Shown: one piece after another, positions 17,140 to 25,738 of the stretch
How positions within the stretch are numbered: position 1 is the stretch's first letter
Layout of the letters: each line of letters starts with the position of its first letter
Translations under genes and position numbers: made by a program
Source of the DNA: Dyella amyloliquefaciens
GTDB lineage: Bacteria; Pseudomonadota; Gammaproteobacteria; Xanthomonadales; Rhodanobacteraceae
Assembly: GCF_004296575.1 (NCBI RefSeq)
Contig: NZ_SAYT01000002.1
Location: 487,313 to 551,312, forward strand
Direction: 5' to 3'
Length of the DNA: 64,000 bases
Notes under the pieces: generated by a model
Seen by the model: the letters and a program-made list of their open reading frames with translations, nothing else
Databases searched by the model: none
Told to the model about the DNA's origin: nothing

Positions 17140-19578
17140 ATGCCTATCGTGCTCCGCTTGCTGCTGATCCTTCTACTCGCCACGGCCGGCGCCTCGCCCG
17201 CGCTGGCCCAGAACAACAACCAGGCCCCGGCGCAGATTCCGCAGGCCACGCTGGCCACGCCGGATCAGCTCAGCGCGCAGCTGGACCAGATCAAGCAATC
17301 GATCACCGACAAGACCAAGCTCACCGACAGCGTGCTCACCGATGCGCGCAGCAAGGCAGCGGCGGTGCAGCAGCAGGCGGAGCAGCTCGCCACCAGCCTG
17401 GTGCCGCAGGTCGATGCGCTCAAGGCCAAACTCGACGTGCTGGGTCCCGCACCAGCCAAGGGCGCGCCGCCCGAGGCGCCGGAAGTGGCCGCCCAGCGCA
17501 AGCAGCTCACCAAGGACAAGACCGACCTGGACGGCCAGCTCACGCAGGCCAAGTCGCTCAACCTGGAAAGCCAGCAGCTCGCTACGCAGATCGCGGGATT
17601 GCGCCGTGGCCTGTTCCAGGCACAGATCAGCCAGCGCACCGCCTCGCCCCTGGCGAAGCCGTTCTGGTCGAGGCTCGCGCAGAACCTGCCCGATGACCGT
17701 GCCAGCCTCGGACAACTCGGCTCATTGTTCCAGGGCGCGCTTGCCCAGGCATTACAGCCAGGCAACCGCATCCCGTTCGTGCTCTGCCTGCTCGCGGCGG
17801 CGGCACTGCTGGCGGTAGGACGACGGCTGCTGGAACACAAGGTGCTGGACCTCGCCAGCAAATACCTGCCCGCGGGCCATCTGCGGCGCAGTGCCATGGC
17901 GCTGATCATCACGCTGATCACGACGCTCACCTACGGCATCACCGCATGGCTGATTTACCTCGCGGTGAACTGGAACGGGGTGTTCGACGAAGAGCTGGAC
18001 GATGTGGCACGACCGCTGGTGCGGTTGACCTTCTTCGCGGCCAGCATGGCCGGCATCGGCCGCGCGATGCTCAGCGTGAAGCGCCCTTCCTGGCGTCTGC
18101 CGCCGATTTCCGATGATCTGGCCAAGCGGCTATGGCTGTTCCCTGCCCTGCTGGCGGTGAGCATGCTGCTGCTCGGCATCGTCGAACAGGTCACCGGCGA
18201 CATCGGCGCGAGCCTGGGCACGGCCATGGCCGCCAATGCGCTGGCCGCCACGGTCATCGGCCTGCTGATGGCCTCCGCGCTGATCCGCATGGGCAAGGCG
18301 CGCCGCGCACTCATCGCCGGCGGCGGCACGCCCGCCAAGCGCCCCGTGTGGGTAGGCCTGCTGATCGCGGCCGCCTTCGTCATCACGGTGCTGGTGCTGG
18401 GATCCGTCGCCACGGGTTACATCGCCTTCGCGTTCTTCCTCGCCCGGCAAGCGATGCGCGCGGGCTTCATGATCGCGCTGCTCTACCTGTTCATGCACCT
18501 GATCAACGACCTGTGCGAATCGCTGCTTTCGCCCGATACGCGCAGCGGCGTGCGCATGCAGGAGACCTTCGGCATCGCACCGGCGCGGCTTGAGCAGACC
18601 GCCACCGTCGTGTCGGGGGTGGTCCGGGCATTCCTGCTGCTGATCGCCGTGCCGCTCATCCTGGCTCCGTACGGTTCCGGCCCGACCGAGCTGGTCGATC
18701 GCGGCTCGCAGATGTTCGCCGGGCGTTCGCTCGGCACGCTGACCATCAACCCCACCAACATCTTCAACGCGATCCTGGTGCTGGTGATCGGCGTCATCGT
18801 GATGCGGCTGATCAAGCGCTGGCTCAGCACGCAGCTGCTACCGAAGACGTCGCTCGACCTCGGCATGCAGACGTCCATCGTCACCCTGCTCGGCTACGTG
18901 GGTGGCGTGCTGGTGTTCGTGCTGGTGCTGGGCGCGATGAAGGTGGATGTGCAGAGCATCGCCTGGGTTGCCTCCGCACTCTCGGTGGGTATCGGCTTTG
19001 GCCTGCAGGCGATCGTGCAGAACTTCATCTCGGGTTTGATCCTGCTCGCCGAGCGTCCGGTGAAGGTGGGTGATTGGGTCAGCATTGCCGGCGTGGAAGG
19101 CGACATCAAGCGCATCAATGTGCGCGCCACCGAGATCCAGCAGGGCGACCGCTCGACCGTGATCGTTCCGAACTCCCAGCTGATCACCCAGAACGTGCGC
19201 AACGTGACGCTGGCCAACGCCCTGGGCCGCGTGCAGGTCCGCCTGCCGATGCCGCTGAGCTCGGACGCGAGCAAGGTGCGGCAGATCATCTTCGACATCC
19301 TGCGCAACCATCCGGGCACGCTGGACGCGCCGTCACCCAGCGTGCAGCTGGACAATGTCGATGCCGGTTCCATGATGTTCGTGTGCACGGCCTACGTGGG
19401 CAACCCGCGCGATGCCAGCAACGTGAAGAGCGACGTGCTGTTCGAGATCATCGACCGCCTGCGCAAGGCGAACCTGCCGCTGACCACGCCGCAGGACATG
19501 GTGGTACGCACCATGCATCCGGAAAGCACCGAGGGCACGCCGCAGCCCACAACCATCGTGCCCGGCCCCAAGACCTGA
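17140..19578 (+). CDS. MscS-family mechanosensitive channel with DUF3772-like domain
   Basis: An 812-residue inner-membrane protein. It has a signal peptide (residues 1-24), a periplasmic coiled-coil region (about 45-160, the DUF3772-type section), several transmembrane helices from about 205, and a C-terminal MscS module. The pore and beta-domain signature is visible (GIGFGLQAIVQNFISGLILL, then ERPVKVGDWVSI). It should open under hypo-osmotic membrane tension; large MscS relatives of this type often have modulatory ligands. No operon partner is evident. Confidence 0.88.
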   Translation: MPIVLRLLLILLLATAGASPALAQNNNQAPAQIPQATLATPDQLSAQLDQIKQSITDKTKLTDSVLTDARSKAAAVQQQAEQLATSLVPQVDALKAKLDVLGPAPAKGAPPEAPEVAAQRKQLTKDKTDLDGQLTQAKSLNLESQQLATQIAGLRRGLFQAQISQRTASPLAKPFWSRLAQNLPDDRASLGQLGSLFQGALAQALQPGNRIPFVLCLLAAAALLAVGRRLLEHKVLDLASKYLPAGHLRRSAMALIITLITTLTYGITAWLIYLAVNWNGVFDEELDDVARPLVRLTFFAASMAGIGRAMLSVKRPSWRLPPISDDLAKRLWLFPALLAVSMLLLGIVEQVTGDIGASLGTAMAANALAATVIGLLMASALIRMGKARRALIAGGGTPAKRPVWVGLLIAAAFVITVLVLGSVATGYIAFAFFLARQAMRAGFMIALLYLFMHLINDLCESLLSPDTRSGVRMQETFGIAPARLEQTATVVSGVVRAFLLLIAVPLILAPYGSGPTELVDRGSQMFAGRSLGTLTINPTNIFNAILVLVIGVIVMRLIKRWLSTQLLPKTSLDLGMQTSIVTLLGYVGGVLVFVLVLGAMKVDVQSIAWVASALSVGIGFGLQAIVQNFISGLILLAERPVKVGDWVSIAGVEGDIKRINVRATEIQQGDRSTVIVPNSQLITQNVRNVTLANALGRVQVRLPMPLSSDASKVRQIIFDILRNHPGTLDAPSPSVQLDNVDAGSMMFVCTAYVGNPRDASNVKSDVLFEIIDRLRKANLPLTTPQDMVVRTMHPESTEGTPQPTTIVPGPKT

Positions 19579-19627
19579 CAGCGGTGTTCCATCGGCCTAG
19601 ACTTCGGGCATCGCCTGGAGCCAGCCG

Positions 19628-20443
19628 ATGGGATTCCACGTCGTCACCCCAGCTCCCCCGCTGGATGCGCTTATCTCGCGCCTGTGGGACTGGGACATGC
19701 CGCCTGCTTCGCACCACTACGAACGCGTGCTGCCCGTTCCCGGTGCTGCCCTCATCATCAATCTTCACGAAGATGAAACGCGCGTCTACACAGATGATGC
19801 GGAGCGCCGCTGTATTCGCGCCCCCGCGGCCGTGATCGGCGGCCCTTGCCTGCGCAGCCAGATCATCGACACGTCGGAGCAGGTACGCGTGATGGGCGTG
19901 GTGTTCCGGCCCGGCGGCGCGCATGCGCTCACCGGCGAGGACCACGAAGCACTGGTCGCGCGCGACATCGGGCTGGAGGACATCTTCGGCAGCCGTGCGC
20001 ATGGCCTGCGCGAACGGTTGCTGGACACACCCGACCCGATGCAACGCCTCGGCGTGCTGGAGCGCTGGCTATTCGCCCACATGCGAACACCCTCCCTTGC
20101 GCCGGAAGTGCTGCACGCGCTCGAACGGATCGGTATTTGCCCGCAAGTCGCCTGCATCGGTTCACTGGTGAAAGAGACCGGTCTTTCCGAATACCGCTTC
20201 GGTCGATTGTTCCGTCGACAGGTCGGCATGGGACCCAAGCGCTACGCACGACTGCTGCGCTTTCGCGCCGTGGTCGAAACGGTACATCGCTGTGGAACGG
20301 TGGACTGGAGCCGCGTCGCCGCGGATGGTGGCTACGGCGACCAGCCCCATCTCGTACACGAATTTCGCGACTTCGCGGGCATGACACCGACCGCCTTCAT
20401 GGCGGCGCGTGGGCCTTATGTGAATCATCTGCCGCTGGATTGA
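19628..20443 (+). CDS. AraC-family transcriptional regulator
   Basis: A 271-residue regulator. The N-terminal ~150 residues resemble the DUF6597-type sensor region (LPVPGAALIINL, GVVFRPGGAHAL). The C-terminal ~100 residues carry the AraC double HTH (VKETGLSEYRFGRLFRRQVG, then DWSRVAADGGYGDQPHLVHEF and FAGMTPTAF). Target genes are not evident; it is followed by repeats, not by an operon. Confidence 0.88.
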   Translation: MGFHVVTPAPPLDALISRLWDWDMPPASHHYERVLPVPGAALIINLHEDETRVYTDDAERRCIRAPAAVIGGPCLRSQIIDTSEQVRVMGVVFRPGGAHALTGEDHEALVARDIGLEDIFGSRAHGLRERLLDTPDPMQRLGVLERWLFAHMRTPSLAPEVLHALERIGICPQVACIGSLVKETGLSEYRFGRLFRRQVGMGPKRYARLLRFRAVVETVHRCGTVDWSRVAADGGYGDQPHLVHEFRDFAGMTPTAFMAARGPYVNHLPLD

Positions 20444-20455
20444 CGAAAGCCCCTC

Positions 20456-20530
20456 TGTAGGAGCGCACCCAGTGCGCGACCGCAGCGTGTGTCATGACCT
20501 CCGCGATCGCGCACTGGGTGCGCTCCTACA
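20456..20530. repeat. Paired REP palindrome downstream of the AraC gene
   Basis: Inverted arms TGTAGGAGCGCACCCAGTGC and complement flank a 25-30 base loop. It starts 13 bp after the AraC stop codon and may act as a 3' mRNA-end structure. Confidence 0.92.
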
Positions 20531-20599
20531 GGCAAATAGGCCCGCTCTTCGCTCTGGCTTTTGACGTTGGGTCCCCTATGCCGCGGCGGGCGGATGGAG

Positions 20600-20850
20600 G
20601 AACAGCCCGAAGGGTGGCCGGCAGGACGCCGGCCAGTTTGTCGTCAGGGCAGGATGTCCTGTCGACAAACCCCGCAACCCGCCCGCGAACCTTCCGGGCG
20701 AATGCCCGGAAGGCGCGAAATGGGGTGGCCTTTCTCTTGGTTAATTCTCTTTGGCCAAGCAAAGAGAAGTGACCCGGCGGCCCCACGGGACTAGTTTCGG
20801 GTCGCCGGCAGGCCGGCGGAAGCCCGCCGCAGGCGAGCCAGGTGACGATG
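20600..20850. repeat. Long dispersed intergenic repeat, copy A
   Basis: A noncoding block containing several GC-rich inverted repeats (for example around 20627-20640 and 20690-20720) and a core with TTCTCTTTGG, CAAGCAAAGAGAAGTGACCC, GGAAGCCCGC and GCAGGCGAG. The same core in the same order recurs at 31290-31560. The remaining DNA to 20984 has no gene I can support. Boundaries are approximate. Confidence 0.65.
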
Positions 20851-20984
20851 ACGTAAGGATGAGCGAGAGTCACTGGATGACTCGCTACGCTCGCCTCTTT
20901 TGGGCCGCCTTGTGGGCGTCCTGCGCGCTACGTGCTTGTCCAACCTCTGTTGGCATCACGAACAATAAAGACTGGGGCGAAAAG

Positions 20985-21011
20985 CGGTCGCGCACAGGGT
21001 GCGCTCCTACA
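20985..21011. repeat. Single REP arm following long repeat A
   Basis: One arm only (CGGTCGCGCACAGGGTGCGC then TCCTACA). The same arrangement, long repeat followed by a lone arm in the same orientation, occurs at 31636-31662. Confidence 0.8.
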
Positions 21012-21062
21012 AGGAGATGATGACGCGACTACAATCGCCAGCTCCTAACCCGGGACTGCGCC

Positions 21063-21905
21063 ATGCCCAGCGATCTGTTCTCCGTCACACCTGCCAGTGG
21101 CCCCGCCTCCTGCATCCGCGCAGGCATCGGTGGCTGGAACTTCGCACCGTGGCGCAACAACTTCTATCCATCGGGGCTGGTGCAGCGTCGCGAGCTGGAA
21201 TACGCCAGCCGGCACCTGCGCGCCATCGAAATCAACGGCACCTTCTACGGCGCGCAAAAGCCCGCCACCTATGCCAAGTGGGCGGCGGAGACCCCTGACG
21301 GCTTCGTGTTTTCGCTGAAGGCACCGCGTTACATCACCGAAGGCAAGCGCCTGGCCGACACGGCCCGCGGCATCGACGGCTTCATCCTGGGAGGCCTCGC
21401 GGAATTCAGTGACCGTCTTGGCCCGGTGCTGTGGCAACTGCCGCCGTCGCGCCCTTTCGATAGCGGCGATCTCGCCGCCTTCCTCGACCGGCTGCCGCGC
21501 GAACTCAACGGACAGCCCATGCGGCATGTGCTCGAAGTACGCCACACGAGTTTCCTGGATGAGCGCTATGTCGCGCTCGCCCGCACCCACCGCATCCCCA
21601 CCGTATTTACCGATTCGCCGAAATACCCGTCACTGGCGGATCTCACCGGCGACTTTGCCTATGCACGACTGATGCGCAGCGAATCGCACATCGACACCGG
21701 CTATGCATCGAGCGATCTCGAGACGTGGGCAGCGCGTGCGCGCCTGTGGGCCGAAGGAGGCGATCCCTCCGAGTTGCCGCACGTGGCAGCGCCATTGCCG
21801 GCACAGGGGCCGCGCGACGTCTTCATCTACTTCATCAGCAGCGCGAAGGAACGCAACCCGGCCGCGGCGATGGCGCTGCAGCAGCGAGTGGACGCGCTGC
21901 GCTGA
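21063..21905 (+). CDS. DUF72 (YecE-like) protein
   Basis: A 280-residue TIM-barrel-like DUF72 protein. Typical segments are RAGIGGWNFAPWRNNFYP at the N-terminus, AIEINGTFYGAQKPATYAKW, FSLKAPRYITE, and the C-terminal VFIYFISSAKERNPAAA, where the family's YFNND-type motif appears as YFISS. Function of the family is not established. Length is typical. Confidence 0.9.
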   Translation: MPSDLFSVTPASGPASCIRAGIGGWNFAPWRNNFYPSGLVQRRELEYASRHLRAIEINGTFYGAQKPATYAKWAAETPDGFVFSLKAPRYITEGKRLADTARGIDGFILGGLAEFSDRLGPVLWQLPPSRPFDSGDLAAFLDRLPRELNGQPMRHVLEVRHTSFLDERYVALARTHRIPTVFTDSPKYPSLADLTGDFAYARLMRSESHIDTGYASSDLETWAARARLWAEGGDPSELPHVAAPLPAQGPRDVFIYFISSAKERNPAAAMALQQRVDALR

Positions 21906-22002
21906 TCCTATCGGCCCGGTCGTCCTGCTTGCAGCCACGACGACCGGCACATGAAACGCCCCGTGACGGCGATACATTGGCGCCCAACCCCAGGAGGCCG
22001 CC

Positions 22003-22728
22003 ATGCGATACGTCTTGCCTTACGCAATGACCCTGCTTGCCGTTGCCGTCATCACGCCCGCCCATGCCGAAGAAGACGTTGCCACCCTGATCCGGCGGCA
22101 GTCGCAGGAGTTCTCCGACGCTTCGGCGTCCAATGACACGGCGACGCTGGCGAAGTACTTGGATGACCGTGTCGTCTTCATCAACGAAGGCGGCGACATC
22201 GCCACCAGGAAGGACATCGTCACGCCCGGGCCCGCCGGTCCGAAGAGCGTCAGCAACCATCTGGTGCAGACGGACTTCAACATCGAGATCCATGGCAACG
22301 TCGCGGTGACCAGCTTTACCGACAACGCCACCGTGAAAGTCGGCGACCAGACCATGAAACCGCGCTTCCGTTCGACCGAGGTGTGGCTGCAGGAGGGCAA
22401 GCAGTGGCTGATGATCTCCAGCCAGACCGTGGCCCTGTCCGATGACCCGCCCGCTCACGCGCTGACGGCGAACGAGATGGACCAGTACGTGGGCACCTAC
22501 GAGGCCGCACCGGGGATGTCGGTAACCATCACGCGTCAGGGCAGCCAACTGTTCAGTGCCACCCATGGCGCCAAGGCCACTCCCTTGCAGGCGGAAGTGC
22601 GCGACGTGCTGTTCACGCCGGGGCAGCCAAGGGCACGCCGCGTATTCGAACGTGACGATCACGGCAAGGTCATCGGCTTCTACTCGCGCCGCGAGGGCCA
22701 CGGCGTCGAGTTCAGGAAAGTCGGCTAG
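22003..22728 (+). CDS. Exported SnoaL-like (DUF4440) protein with C-terminal DUF3471-like domain
   Basis: A 241-residue protein with a signal peptide (cleavage after AHA). The N-terminal NTF2/SnoaL-like domain (about 25-145, with DDRVVFINEGGDIATRKDIV) is followed by a small beta domain (DQYVGTYEAAPGMSVTITRQGSQLFS). It is a paralogue of the protein at 7108. No catalytic residues can be assigned with confidence. Confidence 0.8.
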   Translation: MRYVLPYAMTLLAVAVITPAHAEEDVATLIRRQSQEFSDASASNDTATLAKYLDDRVVFINEGGDIATRKDIVTPGPAGPKSVSNHLVQTDFNIEIHGNVAVTSFTDNATVKVGDQTMKPRFRSTEVWLQEGKQWLMISSQTVALSDDPPAHALTANEMDQYVGTYEAAPGMSVTITRQGSQLFSATHGAKATPLQAEVRDVLFTPGQPRARRVFERDDHGKVIGFYSRREGHGVEFRKVG

Positions 22729-22849
22729 TACCCGCACCCTGCTGGCGGCGGGCGCCGCCGGCAGCGGATGAGGTTCCCGGCCCGACACACCACGCGACCT
22801 GGGGCAGCGTAAGCTTTACACTCGCGCCCTCGCCACGAAGCGTCCGCCC

Positions 22850-23251
22850 ATGCGCGCACTCAAACCTGTTCTTCTGCTGGTTGTGCTGGCCATGGCCGCC
22901 CTGCTGTGGGGCCGACACGTACCAGAACCCTCGGCCCCCGGCGGTCTTGCCATTCCGCATGATGCCGGTACGGCGCTGCCCTCGTTCCTTCCGCCCGAGG
23001 CGGCAGGCGTGCTGTCGCACATTGCGCATGGTGGACCGTTCGAACATCGCCAGGACGGCGTGGTGTTCCAGAATCGCGAAGGACGCCTGCCACGGGAACC
23101 GGAAGGCTATTACCACGAGTACACCGTGGATACGCCGGGGCTGGACTATCGCGGCGCGCGGCGCATCATCACCGGCGGTACGCCGCCCGCCATCTACTAC
23201 TACACCGATGACCACTACCGCACGTTCCGCCCCTTCGAGGTAACCCGATGA
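22850..23251 (+). CDS. Guanyl-specific ribonuclease of the RNase Sa family (exported or anchored)
   Basis: A 133-residue RNase. After an N-terminal hydrophobic segment (residues 5-20) the domain closely follows streptomycete RNase Sa: LPPEAAGVLSHIAHGGPF, DGVVFQNREGRLP, GYYHEYTVDTPG and RGARRIITGG. Catalytic residues map to E90 (YYHEY), R105 (RGARRI) and H122 (DDHYRTF). The stop overlaps the ATG of a barstar-family gene by four bases, the expected inhibitor. Secretion is inferred from the signal-like start; the segment could also be an uncleaved anchor. Confidence 0.93.
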   Translation: MRALKPVLLLVVLAMAALLWGRHVPEPSAPGGLAIPHDAGTALPSFLPPEAAGVLSHIAHGGPFEHRQDGVVFQNREGRLPREPEGYYHEYTVDTPGLDYRGARRIITGGTPPAIYYYTDDHYRTFRPFEVTR

Positions 23252-23682
23252 ACGCACAATTTGATCTCGACTTCGGCGATGCGGCGGATGGAGGCATTTT
23301 CTTCGTCACCTCGGAAGATCTCGAACCGCTGGCCGAAGCCGCAGGGATGCAAGGCCTGCGCGTATGCCGTATCGACCTTGCCGACTACGCGAGCCGCGAC
23401 GCCCTGTTCGACCGCCTGACCCAGGCGCTGCGCTTGCCAGCCGATTTCGGCCGCAACTGGGACGCGCTGGCCGACAGCATGCGCGATCTCTCCTGGCTGA
23501 AGGCCCCCGGCTTCATCCTGCTGTTCGACCATGCCGAAGGCATGCGCGATACCCATGAGGAGGACTTCGACACCCTCCTCGATATCCTGGAGGAGTCGGT
23601 GGACTACTGGCAGGATGCCGGTTCACCGTTCTTCGTATTTTTCGCGCTGCCCGAAAGCGCCTTTGATGAAGTGGAAGACTAG
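23248..23682 (+). CDS. Barstar-family ribonuclease inhibitor
   Basis: A 144-residue acidic protein of the barstar family. It carries the recognisable RIDLADYASRDALFDRLTQ and LPADFGRNWDALADSMRDLSW motifs. It has no signal peptide, so it should protect the cytoplasm from the RNase encoded immediately upstream. Translation is coupled to that gene (ATGA overlap). It is somewhat longer than Bacillus barstar, with an acidic C-terminal tail. Confidence 0.93.
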   Translation: MNAQFDLDFGDAADGGIFFVTSEDLEPLAEAAGMQGLRVCRIDLADYASRDALFDRLTQALRLPADFGRNWDALADSMRDLSWLKAPGFILLFDHAEGMRDTHEEDFDTLLDILEESVDYWQDAGSPFFVFFALPESAFDEVED

Positions 23683-23904
23683 ATGCACGAGCTGGAGTTC
23701 GAACTTGACGGCGACTACGTGGAACTCAACCAGTTGCTGAAACTGGTGGGGCTATGCGACAGCGGCGGCGCCGGCAAGGCGATCGTGGCGAGCGGCGCCG
23801 TGTCGGTAGATGGCGAGCAGGAACTGCGCAAGACCTGCAAGATCCACGCGGGCCAGGTCGTGCAGGTCGAGGACATCGTCATCCACGTGCACTCCGCCGA
23901 GTGA
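23683..23904 (+). CDS. S4-domain RNA-binding protein (YbcJ-like)
   Basis: A 73-residue S4-like domain: ELNQLLKLVGLCDSGGAGKAIVASGAVSVDGE is the alpha-L RNA-binding core, and QVVQVEDIVIHV the closing strand. It starts on the base after the barstar stop codon, so the three genes look like one transcript. YbcJ-type proteins are thought to bind structured RNA; their targets are unknown. Confidence 0.9.
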   Translation: MHELEFELDGDYVELNQLLKLVGLCDSGGAGKAIVASGAVSVDGEQELRKTCKIHAGQVVQVEDIVIHVHSAE

Positions 23905-23911
23905 GTTCACC

Positions 23912-24733
23912 TCACTCCGCCGCGGGCAGCTCAGCCAGCCTGCGGTCGAGCCCGGGATGGGCCGGCAGCTGGATGCCGAATTCATCCCGTATCACCTGCT
24001 TGATTTCATCGACGCCCGCCAGCACCCGCCGGACGGACTCGCCGCCGGTGTCATGCACCACGAACTCGCGATCGCGCAGGCCAAGCCTCCGGTCCGCGAG
24101 CGTGCGCGCCATGATCAGGCCATGCAGGAAATGCGACGCGGGATAGGTCGAGGTGTAGTGGTTGGCCACCACGTAGTCGACCGCCGGGCGGGGCTGCAGG
24201 TCAAAGCGGTAGAGCGTCCGCCATTCATCGCGAACCTGGGCCTGCATGCGCCATTCGCCGTGATCGTGAAGCAGGCGGAACGGTTCGTTGCCGGTGGCCT
24301 GCACGATGTCCGGTTGCAGGCGCAGCGCGCCGCTCAAGGCCATGCTGCCGAACCCCACATCGACCAGCCAGCTCTCGCCGGCGAGCTCCACGCGCAGCAG
24401 CATATGCGTCTGCGCCACCATGGCATCTTCCGGCTTCATCCACAGCACGCGGGCAATCAGCCCCGACACGTCGTAGCCCATCGTGCGCAACACGTCGAGC
24501 AACAGGCCGTTCTGTTCAAAGCAGTAGCCGCCCCGTCGCTCATGCACCAGCTTGCGCTCGATATCGACCGGCTCGAGCGATACCGGCAGGCCCAGCAAGG
24601 GGTTGAGGTTCTCGAACGGGATGGCCGCCACGTGGGCGGTGGTGATCGCGCGCAGCGTTGCCAGGTCGGCCGCCAGCGGGCCGTCATAACCGATGCGTTG
24701 AAGATAGGCGTTCAGGTCGATCACGTGGCTCAT
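23912..24733 (-). CDS. Arylamine N-acetyltransferase
   Basis: A 273-residue NAT enzyme that transfers acetyl from acetyl-CoA to arylamines or hydrazines. The catalytic triad is visible: C71 (RRGGYCFEQN), H110 (AQTHMLLRV) and D125 (LVDVGFG). I chose the ATG at 24733, which gives the usual N-terminus (MSHVIDLNAYLQRIGY); the frame is open 20 codons further. It converges with the S4 gene and is divergent from msrA. Confidence 0.93.
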   Translation of the reverse strand: MSHVIDLNAYLQRIGYDGPLAADLATLRAITTAHVAAIPFENLNPLLGLPVSLEPVDIERKLVHERRGGYCFEQNGLLLDVLRTMGYDVSGLIARVLWMKPEDAMVAQTHMLLRVELAGESWLVDVGFGSMALSGALRLQPDIVQATGNEPFRLLHDHGEWRMQAQVRDEWRTLYRFDLQPRPAVDYVVANHYTSTYPASHFLHGLIMARTLADRRLGLRDREFVVHDTGGESVRRVLAGVDEIKQVIRDEFGIQLPAHPGLDRRLAELPAAE

Positions 24734-24909
24734 GCAGATACCCGCGGGACGGTGAACAGGCACCATAACACCGCGTTGTCGCCGGTTTAGCACGTCGCCG
24801 CCGCGCCGGTGGGAGGATGCAGGTAACCGCGGCCGACGGAGCGACGAATAGCTCAGTGACGACCACGGATCGCGTGGCCGCCTCCCGTCTGCCGATGGAG
24901 CGTTTCGTC

Positions 24910-25614
24910 ATGAGCACCCGCCGCACGTCCCTTTTCCCTGCCCTCGCCGGCCTGCTTCTGCTGGCCGGGCTGGGCGCCTGCAGCCTCGCCGCCGGCAGCG
25001 ATGCCGCGACCCTGCCCGACCCGACCGTGGACGCCGCGCCCCAGCAAGGCGATCAGGTGGCCGTACTGGCAGGTGGCTGCTTCTGGGGGCTGCAATCGGT
25101 GTTCGAGCACGTGAAGGGGGTGAAGAAGGTATGGGCCGGTTACAGCGGAGGCGACGCCAGCACGGCGCAGTACGAGCGGGTCAGTGACGGCGACACCGGC
25201 CACGCCGAGTCGGTGAAGGTCCTCTACGACCCCGCCAAGGTGAGTTACGGTCAGCTGCTGAAGGTGTACTTCTCGGTGGCGACCGATCCCACCCAGCTCA
25301 ACCGGCAAGGGCCTGACGTGGGCACGCAGTACCGCTCCGTCATCTTCTACGGCAACGACGACCAGAAACGTGTCGCCACCGCCTATATCGACCAGCTCAA
25401 GGCGGCCCACGCGTTCGCCGCCCCCATCGTGACGCAGGTGGTGCCGCTCAAGGCGTTCTATGTGGCGGAGGCCTATCACCAGGACTATGCCGAGCATCAC
25501 CCGGACGAGCCCTACATCATGTTCAACGATGCGCCGAAGGTCGTGCACCTGAAGCAGCAGTTCCCCGCGCTGTACCGTCCGACGGAACAGGTGGTGATGG
25601 TGGATCTGCACTGA
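24910..25614 (+). CDS. msrA: Peptide methionine sulfoxide reductase MsrA, lipoprotein form
   Basis: A 234-residue MsrA reducing methionine-S-sulfoxide. The catalytic GCFWG motif has C57. AEAYHQDY and the GYSGGDASTAQYERVSDGDTGHAE segment are family signatures. Unusually, the start at 24910 gives a lipoprotein signal peptide (LAGLGAC, lipidation at C24), so this enzyme should be anchored in the cell envelope and repair exported proteins. The frame is open upstream without a better start. Resolving cysteines of the classical C-terminal tail are not evident. Confidence 0.92.
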   Translation: MSTRRTSLFPALAGLLLLAGLGACSLAAGSDAATLPDPTVDAAPQQGDQVAVLAGGCFWGLQSVFEHVKGVKKVWAGYSGGDASTAQYERVSDGDTGHAESVKVLYDPAKVSYGQLLKVYFSVATDPTQLNRQGPDVGTQYRSVIFYGNDDQKRVATAYIDQLKAAHAFAAPIVTQVVPLKAFYVAEAYHQDYAEHHPDEPYIMFNDAPKVVHLKQQFPALYRPTEQVVMVDLH

Positions 25615-25636
25615 GACACCACCGTGCCTCGCTCCC

Positions 25637-25719
25637 TGTAGGAGCGCACCCAGTGCGCGACCGCAAACTCACGGCGTCGCCGCTCCGTAGGCTTTTCGCG
25701 CACTGGGTGCGCTCCTACA
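25637..25719. repeat. Paired REP palindrome between convergent genes
   Basis: Inverted arms lie between msrA and the GGDEF-EAL gene, whose 3' ends face each other. It may act as a bidirectional 3'-end structure. Confidence 0.92.
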
Positions 25720-25738
25720 AAAAGGCGAGGCAACTGCC

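Noticed and set aside
22850-23904. The RNase/barstar pair as a classical type II toxin-antitoxin system like higBA
   Set aside because: The RNase has an export-type N-terminus and belongs to the RNase Sa/barnase group, so a secreted nuclease with cytoplasmic inhibitor fits better than an intracellular TA module.
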